The notes beneath the pieces were generated by a model. That model was not told where the DNA came from and did no database searches. It worked only from the letters and a program-made list of their open reading frames with translations. Positions 31,801 through 44,229 of a stretch of DNA of 64,000 bases are shown here, in pieces; within the stretch, counting starts at the first letter, position 1, and each line of letters starts with the position of its first letter. Origin of the DNA: Synaphobranchus kaupii (taxonomy: Eukaryota > Chordata > Actinopteri > Anguilliformes > Synaphobranchidae); NCBI GenBank assembly GCA_029718625.1, contig CM056376.1:95275945-95339944 (forward strand), read 5' to 3'. A program made the translations under genes and the position numbers.

Positions 31801-33916
31801 CCTAATGAAAAAGAAATCCACACAATTTTAAATTCTGGTGATGAGTGTATCACCATGAGTATATCATAGCAGCAGTACATTGCTTTGGAATTCTATAAAC
31901 ATGGCAATGCTGGGCTTCTAATTAATAACACATTTGGTCGCAATTGTTATAGTTTGACTAAACTTCAATCATGTATTTGTTAATCATTTATAGTGCAGTT
32001 ATAACAGCTTTATTCTAAACCGTTAACCTTTGTAATTGAATCTTGATATTTTGGGGTAAGTCGATTCATAATGACACAGATGACCTCTTCAGTTTGCGCA
32101 AAGCATCAGTGTTGTTGACAGGTTAAAGGCAATACTTGTTTTCCCTCACACTCTGTGAGCATGAACACACTTCTGTTATTCCATGCCTCCACTTTTCTGC
32201 CATGAATTATTAACTGAATAGAACCAGTCTATTAGGAGACTGAGATGGAGTGAAGGAAATGAAAAATGTTTTTGTGGCCCTGGGAAGTTGATCATTGTCC
32301 ATTTGAAAACATTGGATTAAACACCAATGTCTGCCAGATTGATAGAGGAATGTTTTAGAGGGGAAAAAGGAAAGGATGCGTGTATCCTGAAAAACTGTTG
32401 AATCTTATTTGACTGTTGAACAAATTCCGCAAGCTCATAGGCTGAACAAAACGAAGCATATGTACAGCATGGAAATGCATAGAAATCAGCATATTAAACA
32501 GCACCAGAATGGGTGGCAGCTGCGTTGCTGACCTGTGATCATGCTAATAAAGATGCATTCATAAAGAAAATAACCTCTGGACATATTCCCATATGTGTTA
32601 AAGACCTGACATTCAATTAACAGCCACCTAGAGCGGCTAATTAAAATTACATTTCATTATGATTCAACTATTAGAAAGATCTATAGGAATTAGATCGTTT
32701 AAATAAGCATGAAGCACAGAAAAAATGAGTGCGGTTTTTTTGTTTATCACAGGTTACCCCATCGTATCTGTGGGATTTTTTCCCTAAAGGGAATGATGAC
32801 GATGAACTGGGAATGATGACCTGACTGATCCCTGTAAAGTAAAAAATAAAAAATGAAACAATGTTGCTGTAAATTTGACACTGGTGGTGTACATTTTAGA
32901 TTTAGATGACCACTTGGAGACCACTGCAGTTCAGTGCTGAGATTAACACCCCAAAAAGCAACATTCCATATTACTCATGTCTAGAGCTGGGTGTTTGCCC
33001 TGATTGGTGATGGCAGTGTCCTCTTTTGTCTCTTTCATGTGGATTTCCTCAGGGTTTTCATCAACAAAAATTGAAGTGATGTGCTTGACTCTGCCCACAG
33101 CATTCTTATGGCTAGGCCAGAACCCATGGCCAATGCCGGTTGAGCTGACACAGGTCAGCAGGACAAAGGCAATAATAAAATTATTTCCATAATACTCATA
33201 TTAATACAGACATGCATAGATACACTAGTGCCATTTAGCAAATTTTTGGAAAAGCATTGCTGTAGTATAATGTTTGGTATTTTTGGAATAAAAATATTCT
33301 CTAAATAAAATGAGTGCACAGTTCTTCAGGTTAATTATCTTTTTAATAATATGGATCAAGGATGTTAATATATTAAGAGGCCACAGTATGTATGTCCGTA
33401 TATGTGCGAGTATTGGTGTATTGCTAGTCTATAAATCTACATTATCCATTGTTTCTTGGTCAGTTTCCTGACCAAGTCTGATTCATTTCTTTCTCAGAAG
33501 AACTCATCTGGAATAGAAACATAGGGATATAGCATATTCTGTGGTCAGCCAGCAGTAGTGAATAAACCATGTTCTGCAATTTTCCCCAGGGATTCCCAGA
33601 CAGTAATGAACCCATAATAGCGCAGCAACATTCAATTTAATTCGGGTACGATTCCTGCATGGAATACTAATGTCCCAATAGGAGGCTACTTCATCTTAAG
33701 CGCCCCCGGCGAGGCACAATAGGAGACCTGTGGTAATGGCAGTATGAGCTTAGAAGGTCAGTGGTGACTGTAATGTCCATGCTGCAGAAAGTAGATACAC
33801 AGAAGTCAGATCCAATAAAAATTCTACATTTCTCTTACTTGTTTCACAACATTCTGACTCGTGACAGACTGTGATCCTCATTGGGCATGACTCCTGTACT
33901 AAACACGGCGCTTACT
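28840..33916. other. Mostly unique noncoding DNA with candidate conserved noncoding blocks
   Basis: No exon or transposon is recognised across about 5 kb, which is unusual in this window. Stretches about 29,080-29,300, 29,820-30,080, 32,200-32,700 and 33,600-33,780 are repeat-free and of moderate GC with homeodomain-like TAATTA words (for example 32,636-32,655). They have the look of vertebrate conserved noncoding elements. A fragment at 32,869-32,905 resembles the MITE at 33,917. Confidence 0.4.
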
Positions 33917-34026
33917 GCACAGCAAAAATGACGGTGTAAATTTAACACTGCTGGTGTACTGTACATTTAACACCCGAGAGTGTTTATATGAGTCCACGTA
34001 CTTACACCAGCATTTTTGCTGTGTGC
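33917..34026. mobile_element. Short MITE-like hairpin, TIR GCACAGCAAAAATG
   Basis: GCACAGCAAAAATGACGGTGT at the left pairs with ACACCAGCATTTTTGCTGTG at the right, in a 110-bp unit containing GTGTAAATTTAACACTG and TTTAACACCCGAGAGTG. Such 'ACAGCAAAAAT...GTGTAAATTTAACAC' MITEs are frequent in fish genomes. Confidence 0.6.
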
Positions 34027-34688
34027 TTTCCCCACGTATTTCCCCAACAGTATGACAGTCTCTACTTTGTGGCTGGTGCCATATTCATGTCAAAGAGTCC
34101 TGCCATTAGCTTTGGAGCCTGTGCAGATGTGTGCCCTTGTTCTGCCACAAGCAAACTTAAACATAATGGAGAGCAAATTTGCAGCAGAGCTTCTGAAACC
34201 ATTTTTTAACCTGCTTTGTGGTCCCAGGATTGGTGATTACCTGCGTTTCGGCTTGACGGTGAAAAATCAAGGGAGAAGCAGGTGCACTCTGAAGAGGCTA
34301 ACCCTTGAATTAAGCCCTGGCAATGACAACAGTGCTGTTTACCTTCCTTTTATCTCTCTGCCTCTCTTGTTCATTTTCAGCCTGATGGGTTGTCCTGGTC
34401 ATTTGTTGGGCCTTCATCTATGAATAAAGAGGATTCACATAAGTGGCGTTTGCTCCGCTTTACAACAACAAGCCACAGATGTGCACAGCGCAGGCAACTT
34501 GAAAGGGGCAGGGATTTCTCTTCGATCCCTCCCACCTGTGCCTTATCCTTTATTTATCTTACTGTTTTTGACAGACGCAAGAGGATTCTAAAGGTGTGTA
34601 AAACCATGAATGGCTTCACAGTATAAATGCAGCTTTGCAGTTTCCTCATAGAAAACTCTGCCATTATAACCATCTTAACAGGCTTCTT
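34027..34688. other. Noncoding DNA
   Basis: Repeat-poor sequence without a convincing gene. An open frame to 34,423 has no recognisable domain. Confidence 0.4.
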
Positions 34689-34703
34689 AAGATCTTGCTC
34701 ACA

Positions 34704-35519
34704 CACGGAGAAAAGGATGCACGGGGAAAAGGATGTTTAAAATGGGTTTTATAGATTCTGAAACTTGTCCGCACTGCACACAAAACACCACAGACAGCTA
34801 TACGCACGCCACATGGGACTGCACACCAATTAAACAATTCTGGCGGGACATCACTGACAACCTCTCTCTTCTTTTGGGCTGCCACATCCCACTATCCCCT
34901 CCACTCTGCTTACTAGGAGACATATCCAACATCAACATAAAGAACACATACAGTAGAATACTTTCCGTAGCCCTAATCATCGCCAAGAAAACCATCCTCA
35001 TGAACTGGAAATCAAGGAAAAAAATCAATATTACACTTTGGAAAAACCTACTAATCAAATACATATCACTGGAAAAATTATCTGCCGCTATCAAAAAACA
35101 AACCGCTGATTTTAACACAATCTGGAGTCCATTCATCTGTATCTTAAATCCCTAATTATAGTACCGATTTCACTCATCACCTTTTTGCCTGTACACTATC
35201 CACACTAACCATGCCCACCTCTACTAGCTCCCTTTAATCTTTCCATCCTTTCTGCAAAAAAAAAAAAAAAAACATTTCATTATTATTATTATTTTATTTC
35301 TACATTATTACATCTCCCCTTATCCCCTTTTTGTCTTTGTTTTTTGTTGTTTTGTCTTGTTTTATGACACTTTGTTTGCTTAACTTTACTGTTTACTTAA
35401 CTTAGTTTTCCCTCCCTCAGAGAGACTCCAGCACAAAACATTTTTTGTACATAACTCTATAAAAATAAAGTTGACCTCCGAAGAGGGTGTCGGGACCCCA
35501 AAAAAAAAACATTTTTAAA
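34704..35519 (+). mobile_element. L1-clade LINE, 5'-truncated insertion with perfect 15-bp TSD
   Basis: AAGATCTTGCTCACA occurs at 34,689-34,703 and again at 35,520-35,534, exactly flanking the insert, the mark of target-primed reverse transcription. The insert holds the C-terminus of ORF2, a 3' UTR with an internal A16 run (about 35,258-35,273), an AATAAA signal (35,464) and an A-rich tail (CCCCAAAAAAAAAACATTTTTAAA). Confidence 0.92.
34733..35155 (+). pseudogene. L1 ORF2 C-terminal fragment
   Basis: An open frame reads FIDSETCPHCTQNTTDSYTH and continues to a WDC motif, matching the cysteine/histidine motif near the end of L1-type ORF2 (CxxC...H...C). It then reads IKQFWRDITDNL and ends WSPFICILNP with TAA at 35,153-35,155. 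About 140 residues remain; endonuclease and RT are lost by 5' truncation. The frame is undamaged, so insertion is fairly recent. Family (L1/Tx1 side) is judged from this terminal motif. Confidence 0.85.
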
Positions 35520-35693
35520 AAGATCTTGCTCACATCCTGACCAAGTCCCTGTATGATGGGTGACTAACCTGCTGCCTAAAAGCACTGCTTTTCAGCTCCC
35601 AAAGTGTGTCCTTTCAATTCAATGTTTTCAAAGTCCCAGTTATAGCAATTTAATTTTACGTGTTATAATTCATTAAAGGCTCAGGTGACAGCC

Positions 35694-36224
35694 TGGTCTC
35701 ATCCCAAGGCGTCATCAAGTGACGCTTTGGCAGCAGCCTACGGCGTCATCCTTTGGATGCAGAAGGAGGCGTTTTGCGTCAGCATTTGACGCACTCGGTC
35801 GCAAATTCACGAATCCTACTATGGCGAAGGCCTTGCTCATGAATATGCTTGGTAACCGACCGCGAGCATGCCTGCTCAGTCTTCACCGTGTGCGTGTAGA
35901 TTTTTGTGGGTTTGTGATTCCCGTACCCCACCCCCAACCACTAAACATAACCTCACAGGAGTTCACGTAACTCTGGCTCATGCCCGAACGGTTAAGACAG
36001 TGGGCGAGCCTGACCACAGGAGTTCACGTAACTCTCTACCGGATGAAGAAAAAAAAAGCATAATATTGAAGTGCCACAACCAAAGAAAAGTTATGTGGCC
36101 ACAACCGTCAATATACGTACGACGCAAAAGGCTACGTCAATATATGACGCAAAAGGCTACTTTTGGCGTCACATAGCGACGCTTGGGCAGAAGCGTCGCT
36201 ATGTGACAAGTACGCGTGAGACCA
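35694..36224. mobile_element. MITE-like repeat with GACGC/GCGTC words
   Basis: TGGTCTCA at 35,694 and TGAGACCA ending at 36,224 are inverted ends. Inside both ends lie repeated CGTCA...TGACGC motifs (CATCAAGTGACGCTTTGGCAG at left, GTCACATAGCGACGCTTGGG at right). An inner 17-bp sequence, AGGAGTTCACGTAACTC, occurs twice (about 35,957 and 36,018). Noncoding. Superfamily unknown; target duplication unclear. Confidence 0.6.
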
Positions 36225-36579
36225 TGTTGCAGGTGATCAGGTGATATACAAAGGACTGATCATCTGTGTATCGACATGTTTTCCTTTAGATGTTTTTACT
36301 TATGCTAAATAAACATCTACACTTTGAGTGACACAATGTCTATCACATTGGGCTTCAAACATTTTAAAATTAAAATCTTATATTTGGATTTAATTGATGG
36401 CACATGTATCCATAGTCATCACAGTAGTTGAGTGACAACCAGAAATATTTTATATATTTATTCATTCATTTGTTCATTTTTATTTTAATTGCTGGGGAGA
36501 TGCTTTTTATCTGGAGTAAATTAGAGAGCTTAGATTAGACATATTATCTATTCGTATGGCTTAAAGGTTACTGAAGCAA
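36225..36579. other. AT-rich noncoding spacer
   Basis: Nothing recognised. Confidence 0.5.
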
Positions 36580-36746
36580 TTCAGGTGAAGTACACACTCG
36601 CACTCAAGGGCAGTTCAGGTGAAGTACACACTCACACTCAAGGGCAGTTCAGGTGAAGTACACACTCGCACTCAAGGGCAATGCAGGTGAAGTACACACT
36701 CGCACTCAAGGGCAGTTCAGGTGAAGCACACACTCGCACTCAAGGG
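36580..36746. repeat. 34-bp tandem repeat, five copies
   Basis: The unit TTCAGGTGAAGTACACACTC continues with GCACTCAAGGGCAG. The five copies differ at one or two bases each (for example ATGC for GTTC before the fourth). The array abuts a tRNA-like SINE segment, so it may have grown from SINE tail sequence. Confidence 0.95.
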
Positions 36747-36825
36747 TGTATCAGCCCACCTGGGAATCAAACCTGCAACTTTCAAGTTAGCAGCCCTTTC
36801 CCGTCCACTACACAGTGACTCACTT
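36747..36825 (-). repeat. tRNA-derived SINE fragment
   Basis: On the minus strand, CACTGTGTAGTGGACGGG resembles an A box and GGTTTGATTCCCAGGTGGG contains a B box (GGTTTGATTCC, one change from GGTTCGATTCC) at the proper distance. Fish tRNA-derived SINE head regions look like this. The 3' body is not identified. Confidence 0.6.
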
Positions 36826-39800
36826 CTGTATGTTAACATGTTCTCAGGTTCTGCAGTAATGAGCACCTCCAGTGATGCTGCCGGATTGGCTGATGTGGTG
36901 ATTAAGGACAGTTTGTTTTCTTTTGCTTGGCTCCTGCAGATTGATGAATATATTCAGACTGCAACTGATTGGGACTTGGGGGAAGAGAGGGCGGTTCACA
37001 CTTCACACAGATTAGGGACCCAATTAAGTAATTAAAACCGGAGCGGGGATGAAAAGCACGGGCTCTTGCAGCCACAGAGACTGAGAATGCTCGAATGGCT
37101 CATTGTGGCTGTACTGTGCATCTGCTACCCAGCCAAGGAATCTGACTGGCAGAGCAAAGACCACGAATGGCACCATTGTGCATGCCGCTAATTTTGTCTG
37201 GCCACGGATCAAGTTCACACATTTGGACGTCGCCACTCGCATTCCTTATTGCTTTAAATGAGCATCTCCACCATTCAGGCTCAGACCTGAATCTCCTCCC
37301 CATTGCAGCTCAATGTTCCGTTTCCCCTCCCCCCTTTCCTAATGAATAATCAATTGTGTGCCGTACAGCTGATATTGGCCAGAACAACGCAATGTGGCGG
37401 ATTTCCGCTCAACTGCACTTCCACATCTCTCCAAAATGTATGCACAATTTTTTAAAACAAACATGTGCGAGGTGAGTTTGCTCTGTCAGTGTTCTACCCA
37501 AACGTTTTTACTTACCTGTCTCACTGTCAGCACAGATTTCATTGCTATTTCCTCCGAGCTACATCTCAGCACTGCTTCACTACTGTGCAATGCAACTGAA
37601 TGCCATAAACAGCTCTATGTTTAAATTCACTGACTCATAACAGATGATGTTGACTTATTTCCTCTCATTTTACTGCTGCCGAGACTGCTCTGATGACTAT
37701 TTGCAACATTGTCAGGCTTCTGAATAATACATTCTGTAATGGGAGCCCCTCACTGGAAGCGTGCCATAAATCTAAATTTAGAATGTGCCCTCCTGACATA
37801 TGTACAATGCTCAGAGCTCTTCTTCTCTGAGTGAGTGTGGGCAAATTAGCGCTACCTGGGAATTCCCATGTATGTGTGCTCCTTACCAACAAAGCCATTT
37901 TGAGCTGTCCCAAAACCACAGCAACCCAGCAAATATCCCTTTCATCCATGGTGCTTTATGGCACATTTAAACCCACACTGGTTTGTGACAATGTTGTGGT
38001 GTGTAAACTTGTGTAATGTAATGTTCCAGCTTCCCAGACCTATTGAGTGGACCTAGGTGGTTTCACATGAAAGATTACACAGGGCAGGATCCCTATCCCA
38101 TATGTAATTTGCCACGGAAATGATCAAATTAAGTGGTGAGAAACTGGCCCGGCTCACATCTCACCAACTGAAGTTGAAGATCGATTCTTCAACACACGCA
38201 CACATGTAAAGTATACATGCTCACCCACATTTACTGTACATGCACTCACCCACACGTATACACACACAAACACACAGTGTACTTTGACCATAATTTGTAA
38301 AAAGTTATTTTTAATTTCCCCAAATTATGTTCTTGCCATGATCTATTAACTTACTGTGTATGTTGACTACATAATTATATCAAATGTACAACATACAGTA
38401 AAGAGCAGGGCCATCTCAGACATAGAATTACCATACATTTTATATTCTGGGATATCTTTAAGAATGAAAATGCTCTTGTCACATTCACATATACGTACTT
38501 ATGGCATGTGGGAAATGTATCAGTAATACTTTCTGCGGTGAACTCTCTTGCCTTCATTATTCTCCTATAATGAGACATGCATATTCTCCTCAGCGCTAAA
38601 CTGCGAGGGCAAGCCATTAGTGCAGCAGCTCTGATGTTCCATTTTAATCTTGTAGCTGTCTGTGGCTGCAAGAATTGGTCATGTCTGAGATGCTCTCTTA
38701 TTGGCTTAATGAACATAGCTGTAATGCATCAGGGAACACCATTGGCCTGCTACTGCAACAGGCTATACCTGTACATGGTATTTCTCACTGAACACCACTT
38801 ACCCATCATCGCAATATAAACATCCTCATAAATTCCAGAAATTAAATCAACTGTTTACTGTTACAAAGAATTGTCCAGATGGAAAGCTTAACAAACTGCC
38901 AACATACTTGTAATATAGATATGTCTATTTTCTCGGATGCATATACATATCTCAGTTCTCAACAAAAAGGTTTTCAATATTAAAAAATCCAGGTTACATA
39001 CAAACAGCATATATTCTAAGTATCCATTAAAAAAAACACAATTCAGAGAACTCAGTCTGCGTACAAAATTATTGACATCACAATGATGCCAAGTTACAAC
39101 CACAGAAACTAAACAAGCCATATTCCAAAGCAATACAGATAGTGAGCAGATAGAGGGGGAAGAGAGAGAGAAGGGGAGAGCTCAGGAGGGCATAGAAGAA
39201 AGAAAGAAGAGAGCAACAACTTGTTTGTCAGTTTAATATTGTCTTTCATCCTCCAGAACCATTGGAGGACAGGTGGCATTTGGGCATCTAGTTCCTTCTC
39301 TCTTACCAGAGCTGCTGCTGCAGTCTGTTTGTGTTGCTTGCTGGTGACCTGGGTTGAAATGGTGTTGTGCTTAAAAGCACTGGTTCCTTCGTACAAGGAG
39401 GAATTGTTATTGAAATGCCATGGATTGGGTTACGTCAATAAGAGCTAGATATGACAATTAGTAGTACCGTAGTGCCACCTCATATGCTAAAAACAAATAC
39501 ATTCTAAATTTTAGCTTCATCATCCAACACAAAAAAAAGCACAAAATACAAAATGAAAGGTATCTTAGCAGTAGCCAACTGTGCCTCTAGAAGCAGCAAA
39601 AGTGTGAGGAGACAGTTGCATTATGGTCTAACATGTTTTTTCTGCTAGCAGTTAGCTAACGTTACAGTGTATCTATCATATTGATTTAATCAGAAATGTC
39701 TACAAAGAGCTTTGCAAAGAGATATCTTCCAGTCTGTCATCCAGTCATGGGGGAATATGGAGCAAAAATCATGTAGTTATTGTTTCAAAAAAGGAACATT

Positions 39801-40339
39801 TGTTAGGTATCCAGCTAATGCTAATGAGTCATCATGCTATAGTCAGACTTTGCTAAAGTAAAGTGTACTTGTTACAATGGAACAATGCAGAGCAAATGCT
39901 AGCTACATGCAACAACAGGGTTGCCAACTGTCACGCTTATGGTGTTAAACACGCTTTCCGGCTCTGTCTCATGCCACCCAAACACATCAATAAAAAGACC
40001 TGAACTAAAAAACAAAGCCACTCCCTGATTAAAGAAATTATGTATCAGCTGGCAGTACAAATTGAGATTGGTTCCTAAACAGTATGAGAGAGACTGTGGA
40101 TTGGCTACCTGTCTTTTTGGTAGCAAATATAAATCCAATCTCAACGTGGACAAATGAGATGGGTAAATCATAAATGCACACAATCTGGATATGAGACATG
40201 GTAGTGCAGGTATAAACAAGGCCGACTTATAGGCTAAATAGCCTATGGTCTGAGGTAAATTACATTCTGTTAGTAGCTGTACCTTTTTATGGCATTTCTT
40301 AATGTCATAATTGATGACATAAACTGATTCCAGTAATTA
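36826..40339. other. Unique noncoding DNA with candidate conserved blocks
   Basis: No coding exon recognised. About 36,880-37,380 and 38,480-38,760 are repeat-free with TTAAGTAATTAAAA- and TAATGAATAATCAATT-type words and look like conserved noncoding elements. 38,200-38,280 is a degenerate (CACA)n region and 39,130-39,220 is purine-rich. The remainder is AT-rich. Confidence 0.4.
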
Positions 40340-40859
40340 GCAGCTCAATGAGATCTCTAGCTTTTGAATGAGGTGTGCTTTGTTAGGGTTGGAGTGAACC
40401 CTAAAGTATAGTAGGTCTCCAGGAACAGAGTTGGGGACCACTGGGGCCACATGAAAAACAGTGCTGAGCAGAAAAATGCCCTCAGAAAGCTGCGTAAGCA
40501 AGTTTCCACGCAGAAATACAGATGTATAACATAAGAGATCCTGTGTACCTCTGCACGCGCTGGACACCATGCCTACACAATGTTTGGAGACAGTCTGATA
40601 TGGTGACACTGTGATAGAAAAGCAGAGGGAGAAAATGCAATACTTAAGCAGATTTCCGACTTTCTCCCTGGGCGTTCTTTTATACATTATTTTACTCCGT
40701 TTTATACATGTGGCCCCTGGTCTTGTAAAATAGCTTAATATTCCTTGGCCATCATATGTAGGGACAACAGGAACTACAATTACATACAGTCCACAGGAGG
40801 CTCCTCCTCCACGTTGGAAGTGACATAAGACGTTGTACCAGTTGTGATTTCTGCACTGT

Positions 40860-41459
40860 AACGTGATACTGCGTAGCGGAAATGCGCAACGGGCAATAAA
40901 GTTTATAAAAGGGGCAACACAGCCAGTTCTTGCCAGTTCTTCCCGCAGTTTCTTCCGGTCCAGTTGTCCACTCAACGTTGTCTCGTCTCAGGGCCCCCGT
41001 GCGCCCTGCACGCCCGGGGAAGAGCATTCGCTCCACAAGGAAGCACGGTCGTCCATGACACCGATCCAACTGAGCAAGGCGGGCTCATCTACCCCCGGCT
41101 ATCGGCCACGGAGGACCGGAGACGAGACGCAAGGAGGCAACGCGAGCACCCGGTTGTCAAGAAGAACCACCAAGCGGACCACGCAGCCCCCCTTATCCTA
41201 CAGCAGAGCACTGCCAGTGAGTCCCCAAAGAGGCAAGCGGTCTGCAGTAGGATGACGCTGGATAGTTTGGGAGAAATAATGTGACCGGGTCCATTATCCC
41301 GCACGAACTGCAACCTTGACGACGAAAGAAACCTGTTCCAGGGACCCAACATGAGGCGGATGGTTCCCCTATCTATCACAACCCTACGAACTGCAACCAC
41401 AGGATCAGGGCGACTGGATTTCCTCTTTTCATTGTGAGTGTGCGATCCAACCGAGGAAC

Positions 41460-41460
<1 letters not shown>
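40860..41460 (+). other. GC/CpG-rich segment with TATA box, possible promoter and first exon or retroelement leader
   Basis: The local base composition rises sharply above the surroundings, with many CG dinucleotides. TATAAAAG lies at 40,904-40,911; a transcript starting about 30 bp later would contain the repeated CCAGTTCTT(G/C). An open frame from 40,863 to 41,255 is proline/serine/arginine-rich and shows no known domain. CAAGTAAGG at 41,480-41,488 could be a splice donor, and AATAAA occurs at 42,066. It could be a real first exon, an LTR or retroelement 5' leader, or a decayed CpG island. I do not recognise it. Confidence 0.35.
40904..40911 (+). promoter_or_regulatory. TATA box candidate
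   Basis: TATAAAAG in GTTTATAAAAGGGGC at the upstream edge of the GC-rich segment. It is the best-placed core promoter motif in the repeat-poor part of the window. Confidence 0.4.
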
Positions 41461-42008
<548 letters not shown>

Positions 42009-42483
42009 AGTTTGTTGTACATTATAGTAGTGAATTGTGCCTTGCTCTGTTTGGTACTTTGTGTTCAATAAACTATTACATTTATCCAAGATTGCCTGTA
42101 TTAATGTTGCTCTTGTGGTGAACTGAATCAGTCAATGCTAATCGCAAAATGCCTTCACCTTCTAGCTGGATCATTTATATTAATTCGGTATCAACTGAGT
42201 ACATAATATTGTGATTTTGCTAAGACAATTATTAATGTGTAATTTTATTGGTAATTATTAATGAAAGTTACCCATTTTTAGTTAGTATATTCTCTTGAGA
42301 ATAATACATAAATTTTATGAGACTGATTTATTATACAAAAACCATGCCACCAGTTGTATAAGGATGGTAGTGGCGTATTGTACTACATAAGTGACGCCCC
42401 GTTTATAAATATAGAGGTATGTCCCCTACATTTTTGGTGCCCCATGTATAGATTTAAATGAATATTTCCTACACATACGATGT
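42009..42483. other. AT-rich noncoding spacer
   Basis: AATAAA at 42,066-42,071 is a possible poly(A) signal for something upstream; no other feature. Confidence 0.4.
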
Positions 42484-42900
42484 GCAATCATGGCCGTCAT
42501 GTAGAGCAATCGGGCCCAATGACTTCCGTGAGATGGTTGCCCATACCATTACAGATCCACCACCATTTGAATCAGTCAGCAAAAGATGTTGTGGATTGAA
42601 GGCTTCATTTGGCTTTTTCCAAACTTAAACCCATCCAAATGTAGTAAATTGTGAAATATCACTCATCAGAAAACATTGCTTTTCCATTACTCAGGGGTCC
42701 AGATGTTGTTCTCCTTACACCATATGCATCTATGTGCATTAGCCTTGGTGCTTCTGAAAGGCAGGCCTGCTATAAATATCATCTTTGTGAAGCTCACAGT
42801 GTACTATTTTTGTTGAGACTGGTTCACAGAGGTGTGGATTCATTTCTGCAAGAATCTTTGAGGCTGCAGTTTTGGGGTGTTTAGCAACTGTCCTGTGGCC
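42484..42900 (-). pseudogene. Tc1/mariner-type transposase relic
   Basis: On the minus strand, pieces in different frames read MFSDE (about 42,683), VWRKPNEAFNPQHLLLTDSN-type sequence missing its first residues (about 42,630-42,580), and GGGSVMVWATISRKSLGPIA (about 42,570-42,510). The SDE and GGGSVMVW blocks are standard for Tc1-like DDE transposases. Upstream DNA-binding and downstream catalytic blocks are not identified. TIRs are not found. An old, inactive copy. Confidence 0.7.
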
Positions 42901-44229
42901 ATCTGAGCTTCAACTTACGACCACTGTTCCTCTTTGCTAATGCACATTATTAGTGTTTGGCATAATGTTGTCATCATTTTTGACACTATTCCCCTTGCTA
43001 CATTAAATAATTTAAAAGTTTTTGTAGCCAATGTACCTGCAAAGTTCGGGCATTCACTACTTGTCCTCTTTATAACTGTTAGTTGCCTCGTGTTGCTTTG
43101 GAAACTAGCATATCAAAGTTCTGATTATCAGACCTCTTTTACAGCTGTCAACATACCGCTAACTGATATTCATCCTAGTACTACTCACCAATATACCTGC
43201 CCTTGTAATTGTGATTCAGTTACTTCAAAGTTGAAGTAATTTTTCATGTGGTGTTTCTGTTATTTTGTATTGTATTGTTAATCTGTATTTGTGTGTGTGT
43301 CTGTGCACACGTGCGCATTATAATTACATTTGTAGTCATTTTCTAGATGGTGTATATTTCATATATCTGCATTTATTCGGGGGATGCGGTAGCAATTACC
43401 AATATTCCCTGTCTCCTATAGTCCCTGTCTCCTAAGTCTGTTCACACATTACATAACCGCTTCTGATAGCTCAGTTATGAACGCAAATTGGTAACGTTAT
43501 GAATGGAACTATGGTTTATCAGTGAAACAAAACTTATATGCAGAGTTGTTTTTATTATTTCACAAAAATAATTATGTTAGCCAAGTTAAATAGCAACTAA
43601 TGTAATTGCAATGAAAATAATTTGGTTAGCCAAATTAAATAGCTAGCTATATCTACTGTACTACTGATATATGGCACTAGCTGGCTTGCATTGGGTAAAA
43701 AAGCAACTTAAAACTGGAAGTGCGCCACAGATGTTTACCAGGGAGAAGTGTTGCATAGCACAAAAGCAATTTTTGAGGAAATTATAACAATTTTCTAATG
43801 CATGTGTAATGCATGCATGAAATACATGCATGTGTGAAAGGGGCTATAGACTCCATTAAACTTCCACGGCACAGAAACCGGCCTTTCTAACCTTTCTAAC
43901 CCATTTGTAACCTAAAAGGCCAAAGCGAGTTTTGAATTTTACGGTATGGTTTAACATTTTTCTGAATCACAAGAAGTGTGGGCTCAGGGATTTCCAGTAC
44001 TCTAATTTTTATATCTTACTGGCACTGCTAAGCAGTTCTGTTGCTATGTTGGTCTACCGTGCTCATCACTGAGTGGATTGTTAAAAAAACCTTCTCTCAA
44101 AGAGCCTAATTCATAGTCTTTCTAATTCATACATTAAGGTTGGCACAATAGTACATATATTTGTACGTGATGCTGATTATTTTATACAGCAGACTGTGTA
44201 CACACATGGAAACTCACCTCCCACTTGAT
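42901..44229. other. Noncoding DNA
   Basis: AT-rich with a short open frame 42,934-43,239 lacking any known domain. A palindromic ATGCATG-rich patch lies at 43,798-43,832. No element boundaries recognised. Confidence 0.45.

Noticed and set aside
36580..36746. CRISPR-like array
   Set aside because: The five 34-bp units are adjacent without spacers and the genome is vertebrate; it is a minisatellite.
40337..40975. 212-codon minus-strand open frame
   Set aside because: No domain recognised; it crosses into the GC-rich segment and has no start context or splice support.
43798..43832. ATGCATG-rich palindromic patch
   Set aside because: Short, low-complexity self-complementarity common in AT-rich DNA.
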